From Streptomyces sp. S.PB5 (GTDB taxonomy: Bacteria; Actinomycetota; Actinomycetes; Streptomycetales; Streptomycetaceae): a DNA stretch of 64,000 nt. Numbering within the stretch: the first letter of the stretch is position 1; each line of letters starts with the position of its first letter. The notes under the pieces were generated by a model that was given only the letters and a program-made list of their open reading frames with translations, was not told the origin of the DNA and did no database searches. The translations under genes were made by a program, and so were the position numbers. This document shows positions 1 to 7,938 of this stretch, one piece after another. The stretch lies in contig NZ_JAQMWP010000019.1 of assembly GCF_030403745.1 (NCBI RefSeq), forward strand, positions 62,001-126,000, written 5' to 3'.

Positions 1-315
1 CATGGGCTGGGATCGTCCATGGACGAGATCGACGGACAGTGGATCTCGGATTCGACGGCCCTGGGCGGCCGGGTCGCCGTCGCCTTCACGCAGAAGAACG
101 AATTCGGAGTGCTCGACCACGACGTGACCCTGCCCTCGGGCGAGGTGATCCACAACCCGGTCCGCGTGATCCGCGACGGCGACGGCTGCGAGGTGGTGTT
201 CACCCTGCGCCGCCGACCGGGCATGAGCGACGCGGACTTCGAACGCGACGCGGCCGCGGTCTCGGCCGACCTCGCCACGCTCAAGCGGCTGACGGAGCGC
301 ACCGCCCGGGGGTGA
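1..315 (+). CDS. SRPBCC family protein, C-terminal part (cut by window start)
   Basis: The frame is open from the first base, so the gene begins upstream of the window. The visible 104 residues match the C-terminal half of the small SRPBCC (START-like/polyketide cyclase fold) proteins common in actinomycetes: a beta-strand stretch around FGVLDHDVTLPSGEV, a strand ending VVFTLRRRPG, then a long C-terminal helix with the pattern FxRDAAAVSADLATLKRL that closes the hydrophobic cavity in this fold. Members bind small hydrophobic ligands; no specific ligand can be named. An ATG at 19 is internal and should not be taken as the start. Confidence 0.8.
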   Translation, partial: HGLGSSMDEIDGQWISDSTALGGRVAVAFTQKNEFGVLDHDVTLPSGEVIHNPVRVIRDGDGCEVVFTLRRRPGMSDADFERDAAAVSADLATLKRLTERTARG

Positions 316-403
316 AGACATCTCCATCATGACAGGTCGGAGGCGGTTTTCGTAGGACGAACGGCACTGCTCCACAGCCTTGTCCGACCCGCGTCCCGGC
401 TCT

Positions 404-409
404 CAGAAT
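404..409 (+). promoter_or_regulatory. Candidate leaderless promoter (-10) of the TPR-like gene
   Basis: CAGAAT lies 7 bases before the ATG at 417, with TTGTCC 18 bases upstream at 380-385. No Shine-Dalgarno precedes the ATG, so a leaderless transcript is the simplest reading. Confidence 0.45.
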
Positions 410-416
410 CGCCGTC

Positions 417-1709
417 ATGGATCACGCGGAGAAGGTCGACCAGGATGCGGTGCTCAGGGCGCGGGCGGTGCTGCTGGAGTCGGGGCGGCCGAGCGTGGCG
501 CGGCAGGTCGAGGCGTTCCGGGTGCTGTCGGCGGTGAGTCCGTTGAGCTACGTTCCGAAACTGGCCGAAGCGCTGGTGTCGTATGCATATCAAGAGGTCT
601 GGGGCCGTCCGGAGGCGCGGACGGACGTGCTCGCGGAGGCGGCGGCCGCGGCGCGGCGGATCGATACCGGGGACCCGCGGCGGACCGAGGTACTGGTCAG
701 GGTCCTGGACGCCTACCGATCGAGCCTGTACGCCCTCGGGCGCCGGGCCGAGGGGCTGGCCGTCTGTGAGGAGATGGCCGAGGCCGGCCGGTGGGGCTTC
801 GAGCACGGGCAGGTGGAGAGCGCCGTGTACGGGCACGGGCGGCTGGTGGTGGCACTCGCCGAGGAGGGGCGGCACGGGGAGGCGGCGGACATCTGCGGAA
901 GGTCGGTCGATGCGGAGCGCCCCTTGACCCCGGAGGTCAATTCTTTCTGGTCGATGGTCGAGTGGGCGGCCGAACTGGACGCAGCCGGACGGTATGACGC
1001 GGCGCTGGAGGCCTTCGCGGAACTGGTGGATACCACGCGCGCCAAACTCGCCTTGGAGCGTACATCGTTGGCGATCCAGGTCTGGCAACTGGCGTACCTG
1101 GCCCGGATGTTCGATGCCGTCGGTCGGCGTGCCGAGGCCGCAGCGGCCCGGCAGGAGGCCCTCGCGCATCTCACCGAGCTGGATCTCACCGGGGAGCGCA
1201 GGAACTGGAGCAACATCCTCGCGTGGTGGACCACGCTCTTCGCTCTGTCGGGCCGTTCGGCGGAGCCAAAGCCGTCCGCGGCGGCTCCGGGACCGTCGTT
1301 CGGCTCGGCCCTCCACCAATGGTCGCACGATGTCCGGGAGGCGTACCTCGACGGCCTGGAACAGCTTGAGGGGCAGTTCACCGCGCTGAAGCAGGACCCC
1401 TTCACTCCTCTTCCCGAACTGATCGTCCTGCACCGCAGACTGGCCGTGCGCACCGCCGTGCGCCAGGAGTTGCGCAGCCACCGCATCCTCAAACCCCTCC
1501 GCCCCCTCTTCGATGAGGGAGTGGCACTCGCCCGCCGCCTAGCCGAACGGCACACCCTGGGCCGGGCTTTGACGGACCGTGCCATGTTCCTCGTCGCGGC
1601 CAAGCAGTACGGCGAGGCCCACGACGACTTCCGCGAGGTCTGTGACCTGCTGGCAGTTCCGGTCCGACGGCTTCTACGAGTTGGCCATCGAGGTCGGTTC
1701 GACGGATGA
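417..1709 (+). CDS. TPR-like alpha-helical repeat protein, altered C-terminus
   Basis: A 430-residue soluble, Ala/Leu/Arg-rich protein built of helical pairs such as GRRAEGLAVCEEMAEAGR and GRHGEAADICGRSVDAE, the look of degenerate tetratricopeptide repeats; such proteins are protein-protein scaffolds. No catalytic motif or membrane segment is visible. The helical pattern ends at about residue 412 (EAHDDFREVCDLLA). The last ~17 residues (VPVRRLLRVG...) are an Arg-rich tail produced by reading the start of the next gene in the wrong frame, and the two genes overlap by 68 bases. I infer that a small deletion or frameshift removed the native stop codon. Function unknown. Confidence 0.75.
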   Translation: MDHAEKVDQDAVLRARAVLLESGRPSVARQVEAFRVLSAVSPLSYVPKLAEALVSYAYQEVWGRPEARTDVLAEAAAAARRIDTGDPRRTEVLVRVLDAYRSSLYALGRRAEGLAVCEEMAEAGRWGFEHGQVESAVYGHGRLVVALAEEGRHGEAADICGRSVDAERPLTPEVNSFWSMVEWAAELDAAGRYDAALEAFAELVDTTRAKLALERTSLAIQVWQLAYLARMFDAVGRRAEAAAARQEALAHLTELDLTGERRNWSNILAWWTTLFALSGRSAEPKPSAAAPGPSFGSALHQWSHDVREAYLDGLEQLEGQFTALKQDPFTPLPELIVLHRRLAVRTAVRQELRSHRILKPLRPLFDEGVALARRLAERHTLGRALTDRAMFLVAAKQYGEAHDDFREVCDLLAVPVRRLLRVGHRGRFDG

Positions 1710-2244
1710 CGCCGGGCTGGAGGCCGTCCTGAGGGCGGTGTGGGACGCGGCAGGCGTCCAGGGGTGCTACGGGCATGGGGACCGGGAGCCGGAGGAGCAG
1801 GAGGCCGTGCCCTGCACGGTCGCCTCGCTGGAGGAGTTCGGGCATCTACGCGGCCGGGTCCGGCTGCCCTCGGGCGATCTCGTCGTGTGCGGTGTCATGG
1901 CGGTCCGCGGCGGTGACGAGATCAGCGACGACAGCGACGACGACAGCAGTGGCGACAGCGGCGACTGGCTGGATTTCTATGTACCGCATGGGGCACTGGA
2001 CGCGGTGGGGGCGGCCACTTCGGACGGCCGGCCCTTCTACCGCTCGGCCCGGATCGACGACTGGCTGGCGGGCATCGGCATCGAGGCGTTCCGCAAGGCG
2101 CCCTTCGGCTGTGCCGCTGTCGGGTGGGAGGTCTCCGGCTGCATCGACGCGGCGACACCGGCCGGCGAACTGCCCGAGAAGCGGGGCGTCGGACATCTGG
2201 TGCCCCGCGACGGCGTCCTGCACTACGGCGCCGCCAACGACTGA
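1642..2244 (+). CDS. Conserved actinobacterial hypothetical protein
   Basis: About 200 residues from a GTG at 1642 preceded by GAGG at 1634-1637; an alternative GTG lies at 1579, but the protein-like sequence only starts at about WQFRSDGFYELAIEV. It contains a low-complexity acidic/serine stretch (residues ~95-110, repeated D and S) between two conserved-looking blocks (HLRGRVRLPSG and DWLDFYVPHGALDAVG). It ends with a VPRDGxLxY segment. No known catalytic motif, signal peptide or membrane helix. It starts inside the upstream TPR-like gene in a different frame, which looks like the result of a deletion bringing two genes together. Function unknown. Confidence 0.7.
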   Translation: MTCWQFRSDGFYELAIEVGSTDDAGLEAVLRAVWDAAGVQGCYGHGDREPEEQEAVPCTVASLEEFGHLRGRVRLPSGDLVVCGVMAVRGGDEISDDSDDDSSGDSGDWLDFYVPHGALDAVGAATSDGRPFYRSARIDDWLAGIGIEAFRKAPFGCAAVGWEVSGCIDAATPAGELPEKRGVGHLVPRDGVLHYGAAND

Positions 2245-2258
2245 CTCACAGGCCGGGT

Positions 2259-2438
2259 TCAGGCCGCCTTGATGACGTTCCCCCGGATCGCGGCCGCCCA
2301 CTCGACGACCAGCAGCTCGTACTCCTCGCGCTCCTGGGCCGACAGCGAGCCGCCCGCCCGCAGCCACAACGCGCGGATCTGCTCGTTTAACTCGGCAGCA
2401 GACCGCACGGAACCAGAGGCCACGGAATCAGGGAACAT
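2259..2438 (-). CDS. Small conserved hypothetical protein
   Basis: A 59-residue protein from the ATG at 2438 (a GTG at 2468 would add ten residues). It is mostly helical, with SAAELNEQIRALW followed by SAQEREEYELLVVEWAAAIR. The start is chosen because TAGGCT sits 7 bases upstream, fitting a leaderless transcript. It converges with the preceding gene, leaving only 14 bases between stop codons. Conserved in Streptomyces to my knowledge; role unknown. Confidence 0.65.
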   Translation of the reverse strand: MFPDSVASGSVRSAAELNEQIRALWLRAGGSLSAQEREEYELLVVEWAAAIRGNVIKAA

Positions 2439-2445
2439 GCGGACA

Positions 2446-2451
2446 AGCCTA
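2446..2451 (-). promoter_or_regulatory. Candidate leaderless -10 box for the small gene at 2259-2438
   Basis: On the minus strand TAGGCT is followed by 7 bases and then the ATG at 2438, with no Shine-Dalgarno between. Confidence 0.45.
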
Positions 2452-2564
2452 AGGGCATGAGCTGACACTGCGCTACTGAACGGCTACACACAACGTATGT
2501 GATGGGTCACGGAGTTCGGTGTGCGAACGTGTTGACTCCGCGTCTGCACCCGCCCTTTCCGTGG

Positions 2565-3440
2565 TCAGCCCGCCGACTCCGCCGCGTGCGGGCTCAGTCC
2601 GCCGAAGGTCACCAGCAGGATGATCACGATGCCGAGCGCGATGCGGTACCAGACGAACGGCATGAAGCTCTTGGTCGAGATGAACTTCATGAACCACGCG
2701 ATGACGATGTAGCCGACGACGAACGCGATGATCGTCGCGAAGATTGTCGGCCCCCAGTCGACATGACCGCCCTCCAGCGCGTCCTTCGTCTCGAACAACC
2801 CGGACGCGAGCACCGCGGGGATGGCGAGCAGGAACGAGTAACGGGCCGCGGCCTCACGCTTGTAGCCCATGAAGAGGCCGCCGCTGATCGTCGCGCCGGA
2901 GCGCGAGACCCCCGGGATGAGCGCGCAGGCCTGGCAGATACCGAAGATCAGACCGTCCCGTACGCCCAGGTCCTCAAGGGACTTGCGCTGCTTGGCCGCG
3001 CGGTGCTTGCCGCCGCTCTCGTCGCGGGCCGCCAGCCGGTCGGCGATGCCGATGATGATGCCCACCACGATCAGCATCGTCGCGGTGATCCGCAGATCGC
3101 GGAACGGCCCCTCGATCTGGTCCTTCAGCGTCACGCCGAGCACACCGATCGGGATCGAGCCGACGATCACCAGCCAGCCCATCTGGGCGTCGTGGTCGCT
3201 GCGCATCTCCTTGTTGAACAGCGATCTGGTCCACGCCGAGATGATCCGCCCGATGTCCTTGCGGAAGTAGATCAGGACGGCGGCCTCGGTGCCGATCTGC
3301 GTGATGGCGGTGAAGGCCGCGCCCGGGTCGTCCCACTTGGCGAAGGCCGCCGTCAGACGCAGATGCGCGCTGGAGGAGACGGGGAGGAACTCGGTCAGCC
3401 CCTGGACGAGTCCGAGGATGAAGGATTCAAACCAAGACAT
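2565..3440 (-). CDS. uppP: Undecaprenyl-diphosphatase UppP (BacA)
   Basis: A 291-residue polytopic membrane protein that dephosphorylates undecaprenyl pyrophosphate to recycle the lipid carrier of peptidoglycan synthesis; the family also confers bacitracin tolerance. The two BacA/UppP signature motifs are both present: TEFLPVSSSAH (residues ~16-26, with the catalytic Glu and Ser) and PGVSRSGAT (~170-178, catalytic Arg). Length is normal for the family. The ATG at 3440 was chosen over an upstream GTG because it begins the conserved MSWFESFILGLVQG helix. It is divergent from the Gfo/Idh/MocA operon across about 295 bases. Confidence 0.96.
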   Translation of the reverse strand: MSWFESFILGLVQGLTEFLPVSSSAHLRLTAAFAKWDDPGAAFTAITQIGTEAAVLIYFRKDIGRIISAWTRSLFNKEMRSDHDAQMGWLVIVGSIPIGVLGVTLKDQIEGPFRDLRITATMLIVVGIIIGIADRLAARDESGGKHRAAKQRKSLEDLGVRDGLIFGICQACALIPGVSRSGATISGGLFMGYKREAAARYSFLLAIPAVLASGLFETKDALEGGHVDWGPTIFATIIAFVVGYIVIAWFMKFISTKSFMPFVWYRIALGIVIILLVTFGGLSPHAAESAG

Positions 3441-3663
3441 GAAGGTAGGGAGTCCAAGCGCTGATCGGAGGAGGGTCGACGGGCACACCGAGCCGTCCGG
3501 GCACGGTGATCACAGGTGTGGAGGGCAGCCTAGCGGCCCCGGATGACAGCCCTGGCACAGGGTGCTCGCCGAGTGCCGGTGAGCGGGGCGCGGGAGCCGC
3601 CGGTGACCAGGGAGTAGGACCTGTTGACCGGCCAGGGGGCGGCCGCTTAGGTTGCTGCGGAGA

Positions 3664-3674
3664 GAAAGCGCTTG
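3664..3674. promoter_or_regulatory. LacI-family type operator palindrome
   Basis: GAAAGCGCTTG contains the perfect palindrome AAGCGCTT (3666-3673) with the central CG characteristic of LacI/GalR-family operators. It lies about 65 bases before the start of the Gfo/Idh/MocA-PmoA-cupin operon. I infer control by a sugar-responsive LacI-type repressor encoded elsewhere; none is in the window. Confidence 0.5.
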
Positions 3675-3735
3675 CTGCTCCCGTGGCAGGTGCCGGCGTC
3701 ATCCGCTGTACCTCCGAGGAGTGCTGATCGCTTCC

Positions 3736-4881
3736 ATGTCACCCACCACTCCCTACGACGGTCGTCGCATCCGGGCGGCCGTCATCGGCACCGGCGCCAT
3801 CGCCCGGGGATCGCATCTGACCGCGCTCACCGCCCTCGCCGAGGAGGGTGAGGTGGAGGTGGTCGCCGCGGTTGACATCGATGCCAGGGCCGTCGAGGAG
3901 TTCTGCGCCGCGGGCGGTGTCCCGCACGCCTACACCGACCTGGACCGCATGCTGCGCGAGCAGCGCCCCGACCTCGTCACCATCTGCACCCCGCCGACCC
4001 TGCACCGCGACCAGACCGTCGCGGCACTGCGCGCCGGGGCCTGGGTGTGGTGCGAGAAGCCGCCGGTGCCGACGCTCGCCGACTTCGACGCCGTCGAGGC
4101 GGAGGAGGGCACGGAGAGCGGCCCGTACGCCTCGATCGTCTTCCAGCACCGCTTCGGCTCAGGCACCCGGCACGTCCGCCGTCTGCTCGACGGCAAGGCC
4201 CTGGGCCGCCCGCTCGTCGCGCACTGCCAGACCACCTGGTACCGCGACACCGCTTACTACGCCGTGCCCTGGCGCGGCCGCTGGGCGACCGAGGGCGGCG
4301 GCCCCGCGATGGGACACGGCATCCACCAGATGGACCTCCTCCTGGACATCCTCGGCCCGTGGAGCGAGGTGCGTGCCATGGCCGGGCGGCTGGTGCACGA
4401 CGTGGAGACCGAGGACGTCTCGACCGCTCTGCTGCGCTTCGAGAACGGCGCGATGGCGACGGTCGTCAACAGCGTCCTGAGCCCCGACGAGGTCAGCCGC
4501 ATCCGCATCGACTGCGAGCGCGCGACCGTCGAACTCACCCATCTGTACGGCCACAGCAACGACAACTGGGCGATCACCCCGGCACCCGGCGTGCCCGACG
4601 CCGAGGCCGCCGCCTGGCGGGACTTCGGCGCCGACGTGCCCAGCTCGCACCTGGAGCAGCTGCGCGAGCTGATCGCGAGCATGCGCGCCGGGCAGCGGCC
4701 GAGGAGCAGCGGGGCCGACGGCCGTGGCAGCCTGGAGCTGATCGCCGCGCTCTACAAGTCGGCGTTCACCGACGTCACGGTCAAGGCGGGTGAGATCGGC
4801 CCCGGCGACCCGTTCTACACGGCCATGCACGGGAACACGCCCGGCTGGGCCCCCGTCGCCGGCGAGGAGGTGCCCGTATGA
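3736..4881 (+). CDS. Gfo/Idh/MocA family NAD(P)-dependent oxidoreductase
   Basis: 381 residues. The N-terminal Rossmann domain opens with RAAVIGTGAIARGSH (GxGxxA nucleotide-binding motif, residues ~12-22). It continues to the family's CEKPPVPT block, where the Lys of EKP is the conserved catalytic lysine. The C-terminal alpha/beta domain has GGGPAMGHGIHQMDLLLDILG, whose H-x-x-D pattern is the usual sugar-binding site. The substrate is probably a sugar, inositol or sugar acid. An ATG at 3736 is used; GAGGAG at 3716-3721 is 14 bases away, so a GTG at 3721 is possible but too close to it. First gene of a coupled operon: its stop overlaps the next ATG (ATGA), and a LacI-type palindrome lies upstream. 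Confidence 0.9.
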   Translation: MSPTTPYDGRRIRAAVIGTGAIARGSHLTALTALAEEGEVEVVAAVDIDARAVEEFCAAGGVPHAYTDLDRMLREQRPDLVTICTPPTLHRDQTVAALRAGAWVWCEKPPVPTLADFDAVEAEEGTESGPYASIVFQHRFGSGTRHVRRLLDGKALGRPLVAHCQTTWYRDTAYYAVPWRGRWATEGGGPAMGHGIHQMDLLLDILGPWSEVRAMAGRLVHDVETEDVSTALLRFENGAMATVVNSVLSPDEVSRIRIDCERATVELTHLYGHSNDNWAITPAPGVPDAEAAAWRDFGADVPSSHLEQLRELIASMRAGQRPRSSGADGRGSLELIAALYKSAFTDVTVKAGEIGPGDPFYTAMHGNTPGWAPVAGEEVPV

Positions 4882-5804
4882 CCGGACTGCGCATCGTCCA
4901 CGCGCACGGCGACCGCATCACCGTGACCGATCCGGTCACCGGCGTCGAGCTGCTCTCCTACGTGTACCGCCCGGAGGCGGCCTGGGAGGCCCCGAGGCCG
5001 TACATCCACCCGCTGCGGACCCTGGCCGGCGACCTCGTCACCGACTACCGCCCCAACGACCACCGCTGGCACAAGGGCCTGTCCCTGACGGCCTCGCATC
5101 TGTCGGGCGCCAACCTGTGGGGCGGCAACTCGTACGTGCACGGCGAGGGCTACCTCGAACTCCCCGAGCGCGTCGGCTCGATGGCGCACGCCGGCTTCGA
5201 CGAGGTCTCCGCGGACGACGACCGGGTCGTCATCGCCGAGCGGCTCACCTGGCACCCGTACAGCGGCGAGCTGTGGGCCGACGAGGAGCGCCGGATCGAG
5301 ATCCACGACGTGGACCAGGAGTCCGGGTCCTGGGCGCTGACCTGGACGAGCGCGATCACCAACCGGCGCGACGAACCGCTGGTCTTCGGCAGCCCCACCA
5401 CCGCCGGACGCGAACTCGCCGGATACACGGGCCTGTTCTGGCGCGGCCCGCGTGCCTTCCGGGACGGCCGCATCCTCGCGCCGGACGCCGAGGGCCCCGG
5501 CCTCCTCGGCGCGCAGGCCCCCTGGCTGGCCCTCTCCGGCGAGCACGACGGCACCGACGGCCACGCCACCCTCGTCTTCGAGCACGCCCCCGAGAACGAC
5601 CACCTCGGCACTCAAGGCGCCCACCCGGCCCACTGGTTCGTCCGCAACGAGCCGTTCGCCGGAGTGGCCCCTTCCTGGGCCTTCTACGAGGAGTTCGAAC
5701 TCGCCCCCGGCGAGACCTTCACCCGCCGCTACCGTGTCGTCGTGGCCGACGGCGCCTGGGAGCGGGAGGAGATCGCCAAGTACCTTCAGGCACACCCGTG
5801 GTGA
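4878..5804 (+). CDS. PmoA family protein (DUF6807)
   Basis: A 308-residue protein with the DUF6807 pattern: an N-terminal ELLSYVYRPE strand, the block DYRPNDHRWHKGLSLTASHLSG with clustered Asp/His (residues ~55-75), GGNSYVHGEGY, and a C-terminal PSWAFYEEFELAPGETF segment. The family name 'methane oxygenase PmoA' in databases is misleading: this is a soluble beta-rich protein and not the membrane methane monooxygenase. Related genes usually sit beside Gfo/Idh/MocA oxidoreductases, as here (ATGA overlap upstream, GTGA overlap downstream). This suggests a shared carbohydrate pathway; the reaction is not known to me. Confidence 0.85.
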   Translation: MTGLRIVHAHGDRITVTDPVTGVELLSYVYRPEAAWEAPRPYIHPLRTLAGDLVTDYRPNDHRWHKGLSLTASHLSGANLWGGNSYVHGEGYLELPERVGSMAHAGFDEVSADDDRVVIAERLTWHPYSGELWADEERRIEIHDVDQESGSWALTWTSAITNRRDEPLVFGSPTTAGRELAGYTGLFWRGPRAFRDGRILAPDAEGPGLLGAQAPWLALSGEHDGTDGHATLVFEHAPENDHLGTQGAHPAHWFVRNEPFAGVAPSWAFYEEFELAPGETFTRRYRVVVADGAWEREEIAKYLQAHPW

Positions 5805-6505
5805 CCGCCTTCGAGGGACTGCCCGGCGGGGTCGCCGTGTCGCACCTGTGCGTGTACGACTGGCCCGCCGCCGACGGCGTCTCCGGCGGAACCCCCCATA
5901 TGCACCTGACCTGTTCGGAGGCGTACGTCGTCACCGGCGGCCGGGGTTCGGTGCAGACCCTCACCACGTCCGGGTACGAGGTCACGCCCCTCGTACCCGG
6001 CACGGTTGCCCGGTTCACGCCGGGCACCATCCACCGCCTCGTGAACGAGGACGACCTGCGCATCACCGTCCTGATGCAGAACAGCGGACTGCCGGAGGCG
6101 GGCGACGCGGTGCTCACGCTGCCGCCGGAGCACCTGACCGACCCGGAGACGTACGCCGCCGCGACCGTCATCCCCGCGGACGCCCCGGAGGCGGAACGGG
6201 AGCGCATCGCACGGTCCCGCCGGGACCTCGCCCTGGAGGGCTACCGGGCGCTGCGGGAGGCTCCCGAGGGGCTCGCCGACTTCCATCGCGCGGCCGCCGC
6301 CCTCGTACGGCCCCGGCTCGCCGAGTGGCGCGAGCGGTGGCTCAGGGGCGCCGCGGCGGCCGCCGCGGCGACGGGGGAGCAGCTGGACCGTCTCGAACGG
6401 GGCGACCTCTCCCACCTCGCCGACGCCGTCGTACGGTCGGAACGGCCCTCGGAGCTCGGCAGGTTCGGGATGTGCGGGCGGCTGGACGTCTACCGGGGCG
6501 GCTGA
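5801..6505 (+). CDS. Cupin domain protein, third gene of the operon
   Basis: 234 residues from a GTG at 5801 that overlaps the preceding stop (GTGA); a GTG at 5798 is an alternative. Cupin motif 1 is clear: PHMHLTCSEAYVVTGGRG has HxH, then Glu five residues after the second His, and the terminal Gly (residues ~28-46). The second half of the barrel carries PGTVARFTPGTIHRLVN, supplying the third His. A helical C-terminal half (residues ~115-210), rich in Arg and Ala, extends well beyond a minimal cupin. Probably metal-dependent: a sugar isomerase, dioxygenase or sugar-binding role fits the operon but is inference. Confidence 0.85.
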   Translation: MTAFEGLPGGVAVSHLCVYDWPAADGVSGGTPHMHLTCSEAYVVTGGRGSVQTLTTSGYEVTPLVPGTVARFTPGTIHRLVNEDDLRITVLMQNSGLPEAGDAVLTLPPEHLTDPETYAAATVIPADAPEAERERIARSRRDLALEGYRALREAPEGLADFHRAAAALVRPRLAEWRERWLRGAAAAAAATGEQLDRLERGDLSHLADAVVRSERPSELGRFGMCGRLDVYRGG

Positions 6506-6545
6506 GCGGCGCCGCCGTCGACGGGACACCGTACGCCGGGGCGTC

Positions 6546-6551
6546 TAGCCT
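6546..6551 (+). promoter_or_regulatory. Candidate leaderless -10 box for the hydrolase at 6558
   Basis: TAGCCT ends 6 bases before the ATG at 6558. The GGAG within that gap is too close to serve as a ribosome binding site. Confidence 0.45.
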
Positions 6552-6557
6552 GGAGTC

Positions 6558-7346
6558 ATGGCCACGGTGCAGGTGGGCGGGCTGGAGATCGCTTACGACC
6601 GCGTCGGCCAGGGACCTCTGCTGGTCCTGGTGCACGGCGCGGCCGTATACGCCCGTATGTGGCAGCCGCAACTCACCGGACTGGCCGACGAGTTCACGGT
6701 CGTGGCCTGGGACGAACCCGGGTCCGGTCGCTCCTCGGGCATCCCTCCCGGCTTCGGCCTCGCGGACTACGCCGATGCCCTCGCCGCGCTCATCGAGGAG
6801 CTGGGGCTCGGCCCGGCGCACGTCGGCGGGCTCTCCTGGGGCGGGACGGTCGTGCTGGAGCTGTACCGCCGGCATCCCTCGGTCGTCAGGACGCTGCTGC
6901 TGTTCGACACCTACGCCGGCTGGAAGGGCTCGCTGCCCCCGGAGGAGGTGGCGGCCCGCGTCGAGGGGACGAAGCGGATGCTCGCCCTGCCCCGGGAGCA
7001 GTTCGACCCCACGCTGCCGGGCCTGTTCGCCGGGCAACCGCCCGCCGAGTACGTGCCGCTGCTCGACGCGATGGCACGCGACGTACGGCCCGAGACCCTC
7101 GGCGCGCAGCTCGCCATGATGGCCGAGACCGACCAGAACGACCTGCTGCCCGGCATCAAGGTGCCGACGCTGCTGCTGTGGGGCGAGCTGGACGCACGTT
7201 CACCGCTGGGCGTCGCCCATGCCTTCCGTGAGGCGATTCCGGGGGCCGAGCTGGTGGTGATCCCGGGCGCGGGACATGTGAGCAACCTGGAGCGGCCGGC
7301 GCAGTTCAACCGGGCGGTACGGGCGTTCTGCCGCGCGCACGCCTGA
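6558..7346 (+). CDS. Alpha/beta-fold hydrolase
   Basis: 262 residues with the complete alpha/beta hydrolase signature: oxyanion-region LVLVHGAAV, then DEPGSGRSSG, then the nucleophile elbow GLSWGG (Ser at ~96). The acid is in LLLWGELDARSP and the base is the His of PGAGHVSNLERP near the C-terminus. No signal peptide, so cytoplasmic. The sequence resembles the haloperoxidase-like/epoxide-hydrolase-like group of small Streptomyces hydrolases, but the substrate cannot be assigned. It is monocistronic, 52 bases after the cupin gene, with its own promoter-like -10. Confidence 0.9.
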   Translation: MATVQVGGLEIAYDRVGQGPLLVLVHGAAVYARMWQPQLTGLADEFTVVAWDEPGSGRSSGIPPGFGLADYADALAALIEELGLGPAHVGGLSWGGTVVLELYRRHPSVVRTLLLFDTYAGWKGSLPPEEVAARVEGTKRMLALPREQFDPTLPGLFAGQPPAEYVPLLDAMARDVRPETLGAQLAMMAETDQNDLLPGIKVPTLLLWGELDARSPLGVAHAFREAIPGAELVVIPGAGHVSNLERPAQFNRAVRAFCRAHA

Positions 7347-7361
7347 GTCCTGCGGCCCGCC

Positions 7362-7829
7362 TCATGCCACCGCCGGGCCCGCGACCGTCCAGCCGGGGAC
7401 CTGCGGATGGGCCGTGAGGTCCTCGTGGCGTACCGCGTCGCCGCATGTCGCGCAGGTGACGACCGGGACCAGCTCGTTGCCGCAGACGTGCTCGATCACC
7501 ATGGGGGTGTTGCCGTCGCGAAGATGGCGGTCGCCCCAGGCCTTGAGGGTGATCAGCACCGGCTCCAGTTCGAGGCCCGCCCGGGTCGGCCGGTACTCGA
7601 AGCGCTGCGGCCGCTCGCTGTAGGCCCGCTTGGTGAGGATCCCGGCGTCGACGAGCCGGCGCAGCCGGGTGGCGAGGATGTCGCGCGGGGCGCCGATGTT
7701 GCGGACCAGCTGGTCGAAGCGACCGTTGCCGAGGCAGACCTCGCGCAGGACGAGGAGGGAGTACTTCTCGCCGACGAGCGCCAGGGTGTCGGCGACGGAA
7801 CAGGGGCGCGGGTCTTTGGGGGCGGCCAT
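7362..7829 (-). CDS. HxlR family winged-helix transcriptional regulator
   Basis: 155 residues with the HxlR pattern: CSVADTLALVGEKYSLLVLREVCLGNGRFDQL followed by APRDILATRLRRLVDAGIL (recognition helix, residues ~48-66) and a wing RPQRFEYRPTRAG. The C-terminal ~45 residues carry a CxxC (VTCATCGDAV), seen in many actinobacterial members with a C-terminal extension. Divergent from a thiolase gene, with a near-palindrome between them, so control of itself and the thiolase is likely. TAGAAT lies 7 bases before the ATG. Confidence 0.92.
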   Translation of the reverse strand: MAAPKDPRPCSVADTLALVGEKYSLLVLREVCLGNGRFDQLVRNIGAPRDILATRLRRLVDAGILTKRAYSERPQRFEYRPTRAGLELEPVLITLKAWGDRHLRDGNTPMVIEHVCGNELVPVVTCATCGDAVRHEDLTAHPQVPGWTVAGPAVA

Positions 7830-7836
7830 GACGGCA

Positions 7837-7842
7837 ATTCTA
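7837..7842 (-). promoter_or_regulatory. Candidate leaderless -10 box of the HxlR gene
   Basis: On the minus strand TAGAAT is followed by 7 bases and the ATG at 7829, with no ribosome binding site. Confidence 0.5.
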
Positions 7843-7847
7843 AGGGA

Positions 7848-7866
7848 GGGTTTGATTTTCCAACCC
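7848..7866. promoter_or_regulatory. Candidate HxlR operator
   Basis: GGGTTTGATTTTCCAACCC is a near-perfect palindrome (six of seven arm positions match), AT-rich against the surrounding GC-rich DNA. It abuts the HxlR -10 box and lies in the divergent promoter region with the thiolase gene. The assignment to HxlR is inference from position. Confidence 0.45.
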
Positions 7867-7938
7867 GCAGGGCTATGGTGAGTTTGGATTTCCTACTGAC
7901 TGGTAGGTCCGGTTACCTGAGGGCTGGAGGCCGCTTCC

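Noticed and set aside
3650..3660. TTAGGTTGC as an iron-box (IdeR/DmdR) site
   Set aside because: Only one half of the palindrome is present and the gene downstream is a sugar-type operon.
4790..5800. Upstream extension of the cupin frame
   Set aside because: The frame is open for about 330 codons before the cupin but overlaps the PmoA gene and is Arg/Pro-rich nonsense; the GTG at 5801 is the plausible start.
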